In this document: positions 9,377 to 17,777 of the stretch, piece after piece
Layout of the letters: each line of letters begins with the position of its first letter
How positions within the stretch are numbered: position 1 is the first letter of the stretch
NCBI RefSeq assembly: GCF_003063375.1
Contig: NZ_NERY01000002.1
Span: 372,001-436,000, forward strand
Origin: Limnohabitans sp. MMS-10A-178
Lineage (GTDB): Bacteria; Pseudomonadota; Gammaproteobacteria; Burkholderiales; Burkholderiaceae_C
DNA: 64,000 nt
Direction of reading: 5' to 3'
Notes under the pieces: generated by a model
The model's input: the letters and a program-made list of their open reading frames with translations, nothing else
Databases searched by the model: none
Told to the model about the DNA's origin: nothing
Program-made: the position numbers and the translations under genes

Positions 9377-9871
9377 TCAATAACTGTGATTTGAAAGCAA
9401 GCGCGAAGAAATTTGCTTGGCAAGCAAAGGCCTCAAATTGGCATGCACATATCGGCCAAAGTAAGTGTCTTTTTGACCTTGCTTGAGTTGAATCAATTGA
9501 TTCATGTGATCCAGTGTGTCTAATCGGGTTAAGGAACTCACAAACTGCATGTGGTTCAGCTTCAATCCAATTTTGCTCTCAACTTGAATGACATTGCCAT
9601 TTAGCGTGAGGGTTTCGTAGTCGTTGGCATGAATGGCGTTGTAAATATAGGCTACCAGCAATACCGCTATTTCAACCAGAGAAAAAGGCAGTATGAGCGA
9701 TGCGCCTACCCAATAAAAAGCAAAGCCAATGATCAAAGAAACAAGACCCAAAGCGCAGAATATCAAAGCCAACTGAGATGGTGATATTGAAATGTTGCGC
9801 TTGAGATGCCAACTCCAACTTGAGCCATCGTAGTTGCCCAGTACAGCTTGAGGAATGGGAGCAGTTTTCAT
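9377..9871 (-). CDS. DUF2244 domain integral membrane protein
   Basis: The product (164 residues from ATG 9871, MKTAPIPQAV) has the DUF2244 pattern: WHLKRNISISPSQL, then two adjacent membrane helices at about residues 35-90, then a cytoplasmic tail. The function of DUF2244 proteins is not established; in other proteobacteria they often sit near cytochrome oxidase genes, but here they do not. The frame extends upstream to 9979, but the internal ATG aligns with the family. The gene is a single transcription unit between phoX and the rubrerythrin operon. Confidence 0.75.
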   Translation of the reverse strand: MKTAPIPQAVLGNYDGSSWSWHLKRNISISPSQLALIFCALGLVSLIIGFAFYWVGASLILPFSLVEIAVLLVAYIYNAIHANDYETLTLNGNVIQVESKIGLKLNHMQFVSSLTRLDTLDHMNQLIQLKQGQKDTYFGRYVHANLRPLLAKQISSRLLSNHSY

Positions 9872-10072
9872 GTTTGATTTTGATCTTTTTGATAATGTCA
9901 TTATCTGGAAGTCAAAAAGAACAGATTTTGGAAGGGTAATTTCCGAATACCAAGAGTCAAGAAAAAAGCGACCAAGCATTGGTACAAACCCTAAGTCTAT
10001 AGCCAGCTTTAATGAAGGCCATTGAATATCTCAATTAGACGTCAAAGCGGCAGCCCTATAAAGTTCGAGAGT

Positions 10073-10092
10073 CTTTGACAAATCGGTCAAAG
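10073..10092 (+). promoter_or_regulatory. inverted repeat upstream of the rubrerythrin operon, candidate operator
   Basis: CTTTGAC-AAATCG-GTCAAAG is a perfect 7-6-7 inverted repeat ending 29 bp before the rubrerythrin ATG. An extra GTCAAAG half site lies at 10040-10046. The spacing resembles CRP/FNR-family sites, but the half site is not the canonical one for either. The regulator is unknown. Confidence 0.4.
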
Positions 10093-10121
10093 CAATTGTT
10101 TCTAACTCAAGGAGATTAACC

Positions 10122-10544
10122 ATGGCAGCACTCAAAGGCTCGCGCACGGAACAATGCCTGAAAGACGCCTTCGCAGGCGAATCACAGGCCAACCGTCGTT
10201 ATTTGTATTTCGCAAACAAAGCTGACGTTGAAGGTCAAAACGATGTGGCAGCGCTTTTCCGCTCTACCGCTGAAGGCGAGACCGGTCATGCACACGGCCA
10301 TCTGGAATTTTTAGAGCAATCTGGCGATCCAGCTACTGGCATGCCCATTGGCACAACACGCCAAAACCTGGAATCTGCTGTTGCTGGCGAAACCCACGAG
10401 TACACCGACATGTACCCTGGCATGGCCAAAACAGCTCGCGATGAAGGCTTCGATGAAATTGCTGACTGGTTTGAAACACTCGCCAAGGCAGAGCGTTCAC
10501 ACGCCAACCGCTATCAAAAAGCATTGACCGAATTGGTCGAGTGA
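10122..10544 (+). CDS. rubrerythrin-type diiron protein without rubredoxin domain
   Basis: This 140-residue four-helix ferritin-like protein carries the complete rubrerythrin diiron set: E20, the E53-x-x-H56 pair, E90, E93 and the E124-x-x-H127 pair. The C-terminal rubredoxin domain of classical rubrerythrin is missing, as in sulerythrin. Such proteins reduce hydrogen peroxide with electrons from a separate donor. AAGGAG 7 bp before the ATG is a strong ribosome site. It is the first gene of a rubrerythrin, Fe-S protein and DUF3501 set; the Fe-S protein may supply its electrons, which is inference. Confidence 0.93.
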   Translation: MAALKGSRTEQCLKDAFAGESQANRRYLYFANKADVEGQNDVAALFRSTAEGETGHAHGHLEFLEQSGDPATGMPIGTTRQNLESAVAGETHEYTDMYPGMAKTARDEGFDEIADWFETLAKAERSHANRYQKALTELVE

Positions 10545-10558
10545 TTTGATGTGCTGAG

Positions 10559-10619
10559 TTACTGCACCCTTGGGTGCAGTAATTTCACAAACAGCTTGGT
10601 AAAGGCTTTTTGTGAAATT
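10559..10619 (+). promoter_or_regulatory. two successive hairpins between rubrerythrin and the Fe-S gene
   Basis: The first is TTACTGCACCC-TT-GGGTGCAGTAA (11-bp stem, 10559-10582). The second pairs AATTTCACAAA at 10581 with TTTGTGAAATT at about 10608-10619. Neither is followed by a strong T run, so they could be a leaky attenuator or an mRNA-stabilising structure that keeps rubrerythrin expression above the downstream genes. Confidence 0.55.
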
Positions 10620-10641
10620 AACAATTGAATGAGGAAGTAGC

Positions 10642-11991
10642 ATGGCCAAAGAAGGCAATCTTGAAGCCCCCACACGCCATCCACTAGATTGGCAAGGCGC
10701 AGATTTTTACAACGAAGAATCTTGCTTCAACGAACTAGAAAGAATTTTTGACATCTGCCACGGCTGCCGCCGCTGTGTCAGCTTGTGCGGCTCTTTCCCC
10801 ACACTGTTCGATTTGGTCGACGAGAGCTCGACCATGGAAGTCGACGGCGTCGACAAAAAAGATTACTGGAAAGTAGTCGATCAGTGCTTCATGTGCGACC
10901 TTTGCTACATGACCAAGTGCCCCTACACACCGCCTCATGAATGGAACCTCGATTTTCCTCACACCATGCTGCGCGCTAAGGCCATCAAGTTCAAGAAAGG
11001 CGAAGTGGGCACTGCAGAAAAGCTCCTTGCCTCTACGGATGTTCATGGTTCACTGGCTGGCATTCCCATTGTGGTTCAAGCAGTCAATGCCATCAACAAG
11101 AGCAAAGCGGCTCGCGGCGTCATGGAGTCTACTTTGGGCGTTGACCAAAATGCCTGGCTGCCTTCTTTGGCAACACGAAAGTTCAGATCAAGCGCAGAAG
11201 AGTCAACCAGCATGAAGGTTGTCGATGGTGAGAAAACACCAGGCAAAGTTGCCATTTATTCAACTTGCTACATCAACTACAACGAGCCCGGCATTGGGCA
11301 CGACCTTCTCAAAATTCTGAATCACAACGACATTCCCTATGTCATTGTTGATAAAGAAAAATGCTGTGGCATGCCCAAACTCGAACTGGGTGATCTCGAT
11401 TCGGTCAAAGAATCTAAAGAAGCCAACATTCCTGTTTTGGCGCAGTACGCCAAAGACGGTTTTGCCATCATGGCCGCAGTACCCAGTTGTGCATTGATGT
11501 TCAAACAAGAAATTCCGCTCATGTTTCCCGATTGTGCAGATACCCAATTGGTGAAAGACAACATGTGGGATCCGTTTGAATATTTCATGGCTCGCAAACG
11601 CGATGGCTTGCTCAAAACTGAATTTCCGCAAGCACTGGGCAACGTGAGCTATCAAATTCCATGTCACGGTCGCGTTCAAAATATTGGACGTAAAACCGAA
11701 GAAATGCTGAAAATGATTCCTGATACAGAAATCAACACGATTGAAAGATGCTCTGGCCATGCCGGCACTTATGGCGTTAAAAAAGCATCACACGAAACTG
11801 CCATGAAAATTGGCAAGCCAGTTTTCAAGGCCATGGCCACCATGAAAGATGGCAGCAAGCCCGACTTCATCAGTTCAGATTGTCCATTGGGTGGCCATCA
11901 CATTGCACAAGGTTTTGAAGTCAACAACTTAGGGGCACCCGAACTGAATCACCCTCTCACACTGGTGCGCAAAGCATACGGTTTGAAATAA
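10642..11991 (+). CDS. GlpC/HdrD-like heterodisulfide-reductase family Fe-S protein
   Basis: The 449-residue protein has two [4Fe-4S] ferredoxin motifs near the N-terminus (C39, C42, C45, C49 and C82, C85, C88, C93). Two CCG-type domains follow: one has KEKCCGMPKLELG, while the second has CHGRVQNIG with ERCSGHAG instead of a full CCG. This is the architecture of GlpC and HdrD electron-transfer subunits. AGGAAG precedes the ATG. It sits between rubrerythrin and DUF3501, a gene set I have seen repeatedly in proteobacteria without a defined role. A plausible job is passing quinone or ferredoxin electrons to rubrerythrin. Confidence 0.9.
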   Translation: MAKEGNLEAPTRHPLDWQGADFYNEESCFNELERIFDICHGCRRCVSLCGSFPTLFDLVDESSTMEVDGVDKKDYWKVVDQCFMCDLCYMTKCPYTPPHEWNLDFPHTMLRAKAIKFKKGEVGTAEKLLASTDVHGSLAGIPIVVQAVNAINKSKAARGVMESTLGVDQNAWLPSLATRKFRSSAEESTSMKVVDGEKTPGKVAIYSTCYINYNEPGIGHDLLKILNHNDIPYVIVDKEKCCGMPKLELGDLDSVKESKEANIPVLAQYAKDGFAIMAAVPSCALMFKQEIPLMFPDCADTQLVKDNMWDPFEYFMARKRDGLLKTEFPQALGNVSYQIPCHGRVQNIGRKTEEMLKMIPDTEINTIERCSGHAGTYGVKKASHETAMKIGKPVFKAMATMKDGSKPDFISSDCPLGGHHIAQGFEVNNLGAPELNHPLTLVRKAYGLK

Positions 11992-12003
11992 AAAGGAACA
12001 ATC

Positions 12004-12594
12004 ATGCAATTGACTGGAAACATCACCGCAGAAAATTTAATGACATTGGAAGCCTATACCAAATGGCGCAAAGCCAACAAGGCCGATGTCATTGCACACC
12101 GTAAACTGAGAAGCATTCGCTTGGGCGAGCACTTGTCATTGCAATTTGAAAGCGAGACCACCATTCGCTACCAAATTCAAGAAATGTTGCGCATTGAAAA
12201 AGTCTTTGAAGAAGAAGGCATTCAAGATGAAATAGAAGCCTATGCGCCATTGGTACCAGACGGCACCAACTGGAAAGCCACCATGATGCTCGAGTACACC
12301 GACATCATCGAAAGAAAACGCGAACTGTCAAGACTCATCGGTATTGAAGACCGCATGTTCATTGAAATTGAAGGTCATCCCAGGGTCTATGCCATTGCCG
12401 ACGAAGATCTCGATCGTGAAAATGACGAGAAAACATCAGCCGTTCACTTTGTGCGCTTTGAATTTGCACCCGCCATGTGCCAAGCTTTAAAAGCTGGTGC
12501 TGTAGCAAAAATAGGTTGTGATCACACCAACTACCCTGCTCACATTGAAATTCCTGCAGACACTCTAGCCAGTCTTGCTGGTGACATTCGCTGA
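12004..12594 (+). CDS. DUF3501 family protein
   Basis: The 196-residue soluble protein matches DUF3501: an N-terminal RKLRSIRLGEHLSLQFESE segment, a glutamate-rich helical section with EMLRIEKVFEE, and a C-terminal beta domain ending near GCDHTNYPAHIEI. No catalytic function is established for the family. It follows the Fe-S gene by 12 bp with AAGGA before the ATG, so the two are co-transcribed, and it is the last gene before a strong terminator. Its constant association with rubrerythrin suggests a role in peroxide or iron handling, which is inference. Confidence 0.88.
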   Translation: MQLTGNITAENLMTLEAYTKWRKANKADVIAHRKLRSIRLGEHLSLQFESETTIRYQIQEMLRIEKVFEEEGIQDEIEAYAPLVPDGTNWKATMMLEYTDIIERKRELSRLIGIEDRMFIEIEGHPRVYAIADEDLDRENDEKTSAVHFVRFEFAPAMCQALKAGAVAKIGCDHTNYPAHIEIPADTLASLAGDIR

Positions 12595-12660
12595 AGAAAT
12601 AATCTGAAGATCGGATTTTTTTGATCTGCATTGTTGATTCAGATTTCAACATTTAAAAAT

Positions 12661-12687
12661 AAAAAGGAGCCATTGGCTCCTTTTTTT
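12661..12687 (+). terminator. Rho-independent terminator after the DUF3501 gene
   Basis: AAAAAGGAGCC-ATT-GGCTCC is followed by seven T bases, a textbook intrinsic terminator about 65 bp after the DUF3501 stop. The A run on the other side would allow activity in both directions. Confidence 0.93.
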
Positions 12688-12791
12688 ATCAACTTGATAT
12701 TGATTGAATCGCCAAGCTTAAGTGAATACCCCAATCTACTCTGAAGCCAATGTGAGTACCATGAAACGGTAGTTATGTAGGAATGGTTTGA

Positions 12792-13565
12792 ATGTCACAC
12801 CGCTTGTATTCAGCTTTTAAGTTTGCAATACCACTGCTAGTGTTGTTATTGATTTGGGAATTTTCCATTCAATTTTTTCAAGTGAATGCGCGTGTTTTTC
12901 CAAGCATAGAATCCGTTTTCAAAGCTGGCCTCGAAGCCGTCAACGATGGAAGTCTTGTTAAACACATCGCGGCAAGCTTGGGGCGAGTCGCAGTTGGCAC
13001 ACTCATTGCCATTGTGGTCAGTATCCCTTTGGGGGTGGCCATGGGACTCAACCCCATCGTTTCAGATTTCCTATCGCCCTTGTTTAGATTTTTTTCTGTC
13101 TTGGCCGGTATTGCCTGGATCCCAATTGCCACCCTGTGGTTTGGCTATGGCTTTGGCGCCATTACCTTTGTTATTTTCAATGCGGTATTTTTTGTTGTAA
13201 CTTACAACACACTTCTGGGTGTTGCCAGCATTCCCATGCCATTGAGAAATGCTGCTGCATCTTTGGGCGCCAATGGTTGGACACTTCTGACACAAGTTAT
13301 TTTGCCAGGTGCTTTGCCCAACATCGTCACCGGCATTCGAACTGGACTGGGCTTTGCTTGGCGGGGCTTGATAGCCGCTGAAATGATTGCCACCAATGTT
13401 GGGCTTGGCTACATGTTGTTTTTGGCTCGTGATTTCTACAAAACAGAAGTCATCGTTTTAGGCATGATCATCATTGGCCTTATCTGGCTTGCCATTGATC
13501 GACTCATTCTGGCACCCGTAGAGCGCGCCACCATTGAGCGCTGGGGTATGGTGAGGAGAGCATGA
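12792..13565 (+). CDS. ABC transporter permease, SsuC/TauC-like
   Basis: This 257-residue inner-membrane permease has about six helices and the EAA cytoplasmic loop (AAASLGANGWTLLTQVILPGALPNIVTGIRTGLGFAWRGLIAAEM, given in part), characteristic of the nitrate/sulfonate/taurine importer class. It is the first of five genes that overlap or nearly touch. Its stop overlaps the next ATG (ATGA). The two permeases are homologous and probably form a heterodimer. The substrate is unknown. Confidence 0.9.
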   Translation: MSHRLYSAFKFAIPLLVLLLIWEFSIQFFQVNARVFPSIESVFKAGLEAVNDGSLVKHIAASLGRVAVGTLIAIVVSIPLGVAMGLNPIVSDFLSPLFRFFSVLAGIAWIPIATLWFGYGFGAITFVIFNAVFFVVTYNTLLGVASIPMPLRNAAASLGANGWTLLTQVILPGALPNIVTGIRTGLGFAWRGLIAAEMIATNVGLGYMLFLARDFYKTEVIVLGMIIIGLIWLAIDRLILAPVERATIERWGMVRRA

Positions 13566-14368
13566 TGATTTTTTTAAAAGCATGGTCTTTTTATCTGCGG
13601 CTTGTAGCTAATTTTCCCATTGTTCAAACCATCTTGCCTTTTATTCCGCTGGTAATGGCATGGGCCCTAGTGACCGAATACGAGGTGTTTCCACGTGCTT
13701 TTCTGCCTGGCCCCATGGATGTCATCAACGCCTTTGGCACCCTCACCTACAAAGGCGTTTTAACTCAATACTTAGAAGACAGCGTAGTGCGTTTGGCGGT
13801 TGGCGCTGCCGTGGGCGTTGCAATAGGCATTCCCTTGGGTCTCCTAATCGGCTTGAGCGATCGAGTGAGGGAGGCGGTATGGCCAGTTTTGTTGTTCTTT
13901 CAAGCCATCGGCGACATTGCTTGGCTTCCCATCTTGTTGGTTTGGTTTGGCTTTAGCTTGACCACCATGACTTTGATCATTGTTTACACCGTTCTCTTTC
14001 CAATTGTGTTGAACACATCCCTGGGTGTGCGATCGGTATCCACAGACCTTCACCGTGCCGCACTCAGTTTGGGCGCTTCCAAACTCAGAGTGGTGTGGGA
14101 GGTTGTTTTGCCAGGCGCCCTTCCTAACATCATGACGGGTCTGAGAAATGGCTTGGGTTACGGATGGCGTGCTCTGATCGCGACTGAAATTATCGTAGGC
14201 ACTAGCGGCATCGGATTCATGATGTTTGATGCACGCCGCGCCGGTTCGGTGGTGGAAATTCTGCTTGGCATGGTTGTCTTGGGCACACTTTGGTATTTGG
14301 TCGACAGCTGGGTTCTTGCACCAATTGAGCGTGCAACAGGAAAAAGATGGGGTCTGGTTACTCAATGA
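13562..14368 (+). CDS. ABC transporter permease, second SsuC/TauC-like subunit
   Basis: The 268-residue permease is paralogous to the upstream one. The EAA loop is visible as AALSLGASKLRVVWEVVLPGALPN, with GLGYGWRALIATEII after it. Most SsuABC-type systems have one permease gene forming a homodimer, so two distinct permeases are a mild variation, as seen in riboflavin- or pyrimidine-precursor-type importers. Both ends overlap neighbours by 4 bp, so translation is likely coupled across the operon. Confidence 0.9.
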   Translation: MMIFLKAWSFYLRLVANFPIVQTILPFIPLVMAWALVTEYEVFPRAFLPGPMDVINAFGTLTYKGVLTQYLEDSVVRLAVGAAVGVAIGIPLGLLIGLSDRVREAVWPVLLFFQAIGDIAWLPILLVWFGFSLTTMTLIIVYTVLFPIVLNTSLGVRSVSTDLHRAALSLGASKLRVVWEVVLPGALPNIMTGLRNGLGYGWRALIATEIIVGTSGIGFMMFDARRAGSVVEILLGMVVLGTLWYLVDSWVLAPIERATGKRWGLVTQ

Positions 14369-15123
14369 AAAATTTGACAATTCAAAACGTTTCCAAAACG
14401 TATTTTGATCCTTACGCCGGCGCCAACGTTACTGCCGTGCACGACATCTCCTTGAAGGTCAATCAAGGTGAATTTATTTCCATTGTGGGTCCATCGGGCT
14501 GCGGCAAAACCACATTGCTGAACATGATTGCAGGCTTTCTGCCAATTTCTGGCGGATCTATCAACATCGACGACAAGCCCATCAAAGGGCCCGGTGCAGA
14601 CCGAGGTGTCGTGTTCCAATCTTTTGCCTTGTTCCCTTGGAAAACAGTTGGCGAAAACGTAGGCTTTGGTCCGCGCATGAAAGGCCTACCCAAAAAAGAA
14701 TGCGATCAAATAGCACTTGAGTTTTTATCTCTCGTCGGTTTAGAACATGTGGCGCAAAAGTATCCCAATGAACTTTCGGGCGGCATGCAGCAACGTGTAG
14801 GTGTGGTACGTGCATTGGCAAACAACCCAGACGTGCTTTTGATGGACGAGCCCTTTGCCAGTGTGGATGCTCAAACACGCATGACACTGCAAGAGGAGCT
14901 GACCAAAATTTGGCAAGCGCGGCGTCCAACCATCCTTTTCATTACTCACGATGTCCCGGAGTCAGTTTTTTTGGCAGACCGCGTTGTGGTTCTCAGCAAA
15001 GGGCGCGTCCTTGAAGACATGCCTATTCAATTGCAGCGTCCTCGTGTTTGGGATCAATTGATCGAAGACGACACATTCAAGGGCTTGAGCGCTCAAGTGC
15101 TTAGCAAGGTGCGTTCAGCATGA
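14365..15123 (+). CDS. ABC transporter ATP-binding protein, SsuB/TauB-like
   Basis: The 252-residue ATPase begins at ATG 14365 (MKNLTIQNVS), overlapping the permease stop. Walker A (GPSGCGKTTLL), Q-loop (FQSFALFPW), signature (LSGGMQQRVG), Walker B (DVLLMDEPFASVD) and the H-loop (FITHDVPES) are all intact. It powers import with the two preceding permeases. Unlike most family members, it is followed by a small membrane-protein gene before the binding-protein gene. Confidence 0.94.
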   Translation: MKNLTIQNVSKTYFDPYAGANVTAVHDISLKVNQGEFISIVGPSGCGKTTLLNMIAGFLPISGGSINIDDKPIKGPGADRGVVFQSFALFPWKTVGENVGFGPRMKGLPKKECDQIALEFLSLVGLEHVAQKYPNELSGGMQQRVGVVRALANNPDVLLMDEPFASVDAQTRMTLQEELTKIWQARRPTILFITHDVPESVFLADRVVVLSKGRVLEDMPIQLQRPRVWDQLIEDDTFKGLSAQVLSKVRSA

Positions 15124-15449
15124 AGCTTTGGCATTCAATTTGGCAGTCAAGCCGCGGCAGGATTGTCATTGTCAGCCTGTTTTTGTTTGCTGCTTGGCAA
15201 ATCTACTTGGAGCTTGCTGCATCAGGCAAAGTGGATGCAAGTCTGCGAGATGGCAAAAACAAAGTGAATGTTCAAGTTGTTTTGCCTTTTACGCCTGATC
15301 GCTTTCATGTCATGGCGATGCAGCAGTTTGGCCGAGTTTCGGGTACGGAAGATACTTCAATTGAAGTTCGTGGGGTGAAGCGGGATGATTTATCAAGCCT
15401 TGCGCGCCCTTTTTGGGTAAAGCGGATAGAACCACTAAAAGGAGACTGA
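15120..15449 (+). CDS. small membrane-anchored protein encoded in the ABC operon, unknown function
   Basis: The 109-residue product has one hydrophobic segment at about residues 14-31 (IVIVSLFLFAAWQIYLEL) and a soluble tail, predicted periplasmic, that ends in basic and acidic residues. Its ATG overlaps the ATPase stop (ATGA) and its stop lies 2 bp before the binding-protein gene. It is therefore locked into the operon and translated with the transporter. I recognise no family. A role as an accessory subunit or docking partner for the importer is inferred from position only. Confidence 0.75.
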   Translation: MKLWHSIWQSSRGRIVIVSLFLFAAWQIYLELAASGKVDASLRDGKNKVNVQVVLPFTPDRFHVMAMQQFGRVSGTEDTSIEVRGVKRDDLSSLARPFWVKRIEPLKGD

Positions 15450-15451
15450 GA

Positions 15452-16507
15452 ATGTTACTTCGGAAATTTTTGCTGTGTCTTTGCTTGTTAGCACCAGGGC
15501 TAACCATAGGACAAAATCTCATCAAGGTGAAGGCTGGCATGGTGGCTGGCGTCGATCAAATCGGATTGCCGATTGCACTCGAACGTGGCTTTTTTGAAAA
15601 ATGGGGCTTAGATGTCACCATCGCTCGCCCCTATGCAACGGGCGTAGACGCGCTCAACTCTTTGCAAGCTGGTGAAAATGACTTGCTGCAAGTTGGCGTA
15701 CCCATGATTGGCGCTGTATTGCGTGGAATTGATTTGGTCGCTTTGGGCAATTACAGCGGCAGTGCTCACAAATTGGGCGGCGACGCTACCATTTCCTTGA
15801 TCGCTGGTTCTGCGTCTGGCATCGTCAAGGGCGATCTCAAGACACTCAAAGGCAAAAAGATTGCGGCCTCTTTCGGCACGATCAACCACCTTTATGTTTT
15901 GGGTCTGCTCGAAAAAGCAGGTTTAACGCCCGCTGACGTCACACTTGTCAACACGCCACCACCCGACATGACAGTGGCATTGCTTGCAAAAGGCATTGAT
16001 GCATTCGCATGCTGGGATCCAGTGCCCATCATTGCCTTGAAAGATGTGCCTGGCGCTTTTGAAGTCATTCGCGGCGGCGATGTCATTTCTTATGTCGGTT
16101 TCAATGTCGCTTTGAGGCCCTGGGTTGAAAAGAATGGCGCCACCATTGAAAAGTTTCTTGCAGCTGTGTCCGAAGCTGATCAATGGATGCGGGCCAATCC
16201 CAAAGCTGCAGCTCAAGTTGCAACTCGCTGGATTCCAGGTCTGAGACAAGATGTTGCAGAAGCCGCCATGCAGTTCAACATTCAGCAAGCTGATCGACGC
16301 TTGTCTATGAACAACTACAAGGCTTTGTGGGCTGCTCAAGATCGTTTGAATCGCTTGGGTATCCTCAAAGCAAGTTTTGATGTGAACAAACACATTGAAC
16401 CAAAGCACATGCTCAAGGTCATGAAAGAAAACCCCAAGTTGTTTTCTGATTTGCCACCCATCCCTGCCAATGTGATGATTGCGCCAGGGTATGTTTTCAA
16501 ACCCTAA
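15452..16507 (+). CDS. ABC transporter substrate-binding protein, SsuA/NMT1-like
   Basis: The 351-residue protein starts at ATG 15452 behind AAAGGAG. A Sec signal peptide covers about residues 1-20 (LLCLCLLAPGLTIG, cleavage before QN). The remainder is a type 2 periplasmic-binding fold of the NMT1/sulfonate/nitrate class, with GLPIALERGFFEKWGLDV near the start and KGKKIAASFGTINH in the middle. It delivers the ligand to the two permeases. The ligand is not evident. A bidirectional terminator follows. Confidence 0.9.
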   Translation: MLLRKFLLCLCLLAPGLTIGQNLIKVKAGMVAGVDQIGLPIALERGFFEKWGLDVTIARPYATGVDALNSLQAGENDLLQVGVPMIGAVLRGIDLVALGNYSGSAHKLGGDATISLIAGSASGIVKGDLKTLKGKKIAASFGTINHLYVLGLLEKAGLTPADVTLVNTPPPDMTVALLAKGIDAFACWDPVPIIALKDVPGAFEVIRGGDVISYVGFNVALRPWVEKNGATIEKFLAAVSEADQWMRANPKAAAQVATRWIPGLRQDVAEAAMQFNIQQADRRLSMNNYKALWAAQDRLNRLGILKASFDVNKHIEPKHMLKVMKENPKLFSDLPPIPANVMIAPGYVFKP

Positions 16508-16526
16508 GGTTTAAAGCAAAAAAAAG

Positions 16527-16547
16527 AATGGGGCCTTAGGCCCCATT
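16527..16547 (+). terminator. bidirectional intrinsic terminator
   Basis: AATGGGGCC-TTA-GGCCCCATT has a 9-bp stem followed by a T run and preceded by an A run, so it serves both the ABC operon and the convergent cupin operon. Confidence 0.93.
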
Positions 16548-16549
16548 TT

Positions 16550-17044
16550 TTATCGAATGAATTGATCGATGTATTCAGCCCCTAGGCCAACGGCTGCATA
16601 GTGTTTGCGGCACATCTCAATTTTGGTAAATACATCTTCGTAGCCTGTGGTTTGGCCTTGGTCGTCAAGGTAAATCATGGCGCCATGAATATTGAATTGG
16701 GTGATCATTTCTGGTTCACCCACCACTTCGTCGACCACCAGCGTGTGAATTTCACCAGGCGGCTCATAGACAAACGATCCAGCCTTGGCAACCCAGTCGT
16801 GTTCTAAATATCGCCAAGCACCCTTGATGACATAGCCCGTCACCCAAGAAGGGTGAATGTGGCGAGACAGCACGCCAGACTTGCGCACGCGCAACAAGTT
16901 GCACCAACTTCCTGTGACTGTGTTCATAAGCAAGGGTCTGAACCAAACATCAGGCGCTTGCGGTACCCAAACTCGCTCGTCCTCGGGAATGGCAGTTACG
17001 GCAATTTCGGCTCTGATACCTGGATGTTGTGTAATAGGTGTCAT
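16550..17044 (-). CDS. cupin protein of the 2,4'-dihydroxyacetophenone dioxygenase type
   Basis: This 164-residue cupin has metal-binding histidines in SRHIHPSWVTGYVIKG and PGEIHTLVV, plus a C-terminal helix region ending EYIDQFIR. The overall pattern matches 2,4'-dihydroxyacetophenone dioxygenase relatives, which cleave a C-C bond beside a ketone using iron and oxygen. The real substrate may differ. It is the last gene of an MpaB-SDR-cupin operon, 18 bp after the SDR stop. An oxygenase, a dehydrogenase and a ring- or ketone-cleaving cupin together point to a small degradation route. Confidence 0.8.
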   Translation of the reverse strand: MTPITQHPGIRAEIAVTAIPEDERVWVPQAPDVWFRPLLMNTVTGSWCNLLRVRKSGVLSRHIHPSWVTGYVIKGAWRYLEHDWVAKAGSFVYEPPGEIHTLVVDEVVGEPEMITQFNIHGAMIYLDDQGQTTGYEDVFTKIEMCRKHYAAVGLGAEYIDQFIR

Positions 17045-17062
17045 TGTTCAAGTCTTTCTTAT

Positions 17063-17776
17063 TTAAGAAATTAGATATCCACCGTCTACAGGCAAAACCA
17101 CACCTGTGACAAATTGAGCTTGTGGGCTGGCCAAAAACAACACAGGGCCAGCCACATCGGCGGGTGTACCCCAGCGCTTCATGGGCGTTCTAGCCAAGAT
17201 GGGTGCAGCGCGCAGGGGGTCGTCTTGCAAAGCTTGGGTGAGTGGTGTGGCAATCCATCCGGGAGCTACAGCGTTGACGCGTATGCCATCGTCGGCATAG
17301 GCAATGGCCAAAGATTTGGTCAATTGGGCCACGCCACCTTTGCTAGCACTATAGCCTGGTACCAAACCTCCACCAAAAAAACTGAGCATGGATGCAGTGT
17401 TGACAATACATCCGCGGCGAGCTTTGAGCCCCTCGCGAGCTGCAGCACAAACACGCATTGTGCCGTTGAGGTTGATATCGACTGTGCGGGCAAAAGCTTC
17501 TGGTCCTAATTCAAGTGCGCGTTGAATCACACCTGCGCAATTGACCACCACATCAAGCTCTGACAATGAACTTACCATCAATTGAACTGCAGAAAGATCG
17601 CGAACATCGAGAACCCGAAAATCAATACCGGAATTGGCGGATTTTTGGCGGGCAGTTTCAACTTCCGAAAGAGTGGCGCCTGTGGCCACAACTTGTGCGC
17701 CTTCAGCTTGAAAGGCTTTTGCAATGGCCTCGCCGATGCCGCTTGTAGCACCTGTAATGAATACTTTACGGACCAT
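17063..17776 (-). CDS. short-chain dehydrogenase/reductase (SDR)
   Basis: The 237-residue classical SDR has the cofactor motif TGATSGIGEAIA, the NCAG motif and the catalytic S-YSASK set (NTASML, then YSASKGG), and ends with FVTGVVLPVDGGY. The start at ATG 17776 (MVRKVFITG) was chosen because AAGGA lies 8 bp upstream; an ATG three codons earlier sits directly on that site. It oxidises or reduces an alcohol/keto substrate with NAD(P). It begins 1 bp after the stop of the MpaB-type gene, so the two are co-translated. Confidence 0.92.
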   Translation of the reverse strand: MVRKVFITGATSGIGEAIAKAFQAEGAQVVATGATLSEVETARQKSANSGIDFRVLDVRDLSAVQLMVSSLSELDVVVNCAGVIQRALELGPEAFARTVDINLNGTMRVCAAAREGLKARRGCIVNTASMLSFFGGGLVPGYSASKGGVAQLTKSLAIAYADDGIRVNAVAPGWIATPLTQALQDDPLRAAPILARTPMKRWGTPADVAGPVLFLASPQAQFVTGVVLPVDGGYLIS

Positions 17777-17777
17777 C

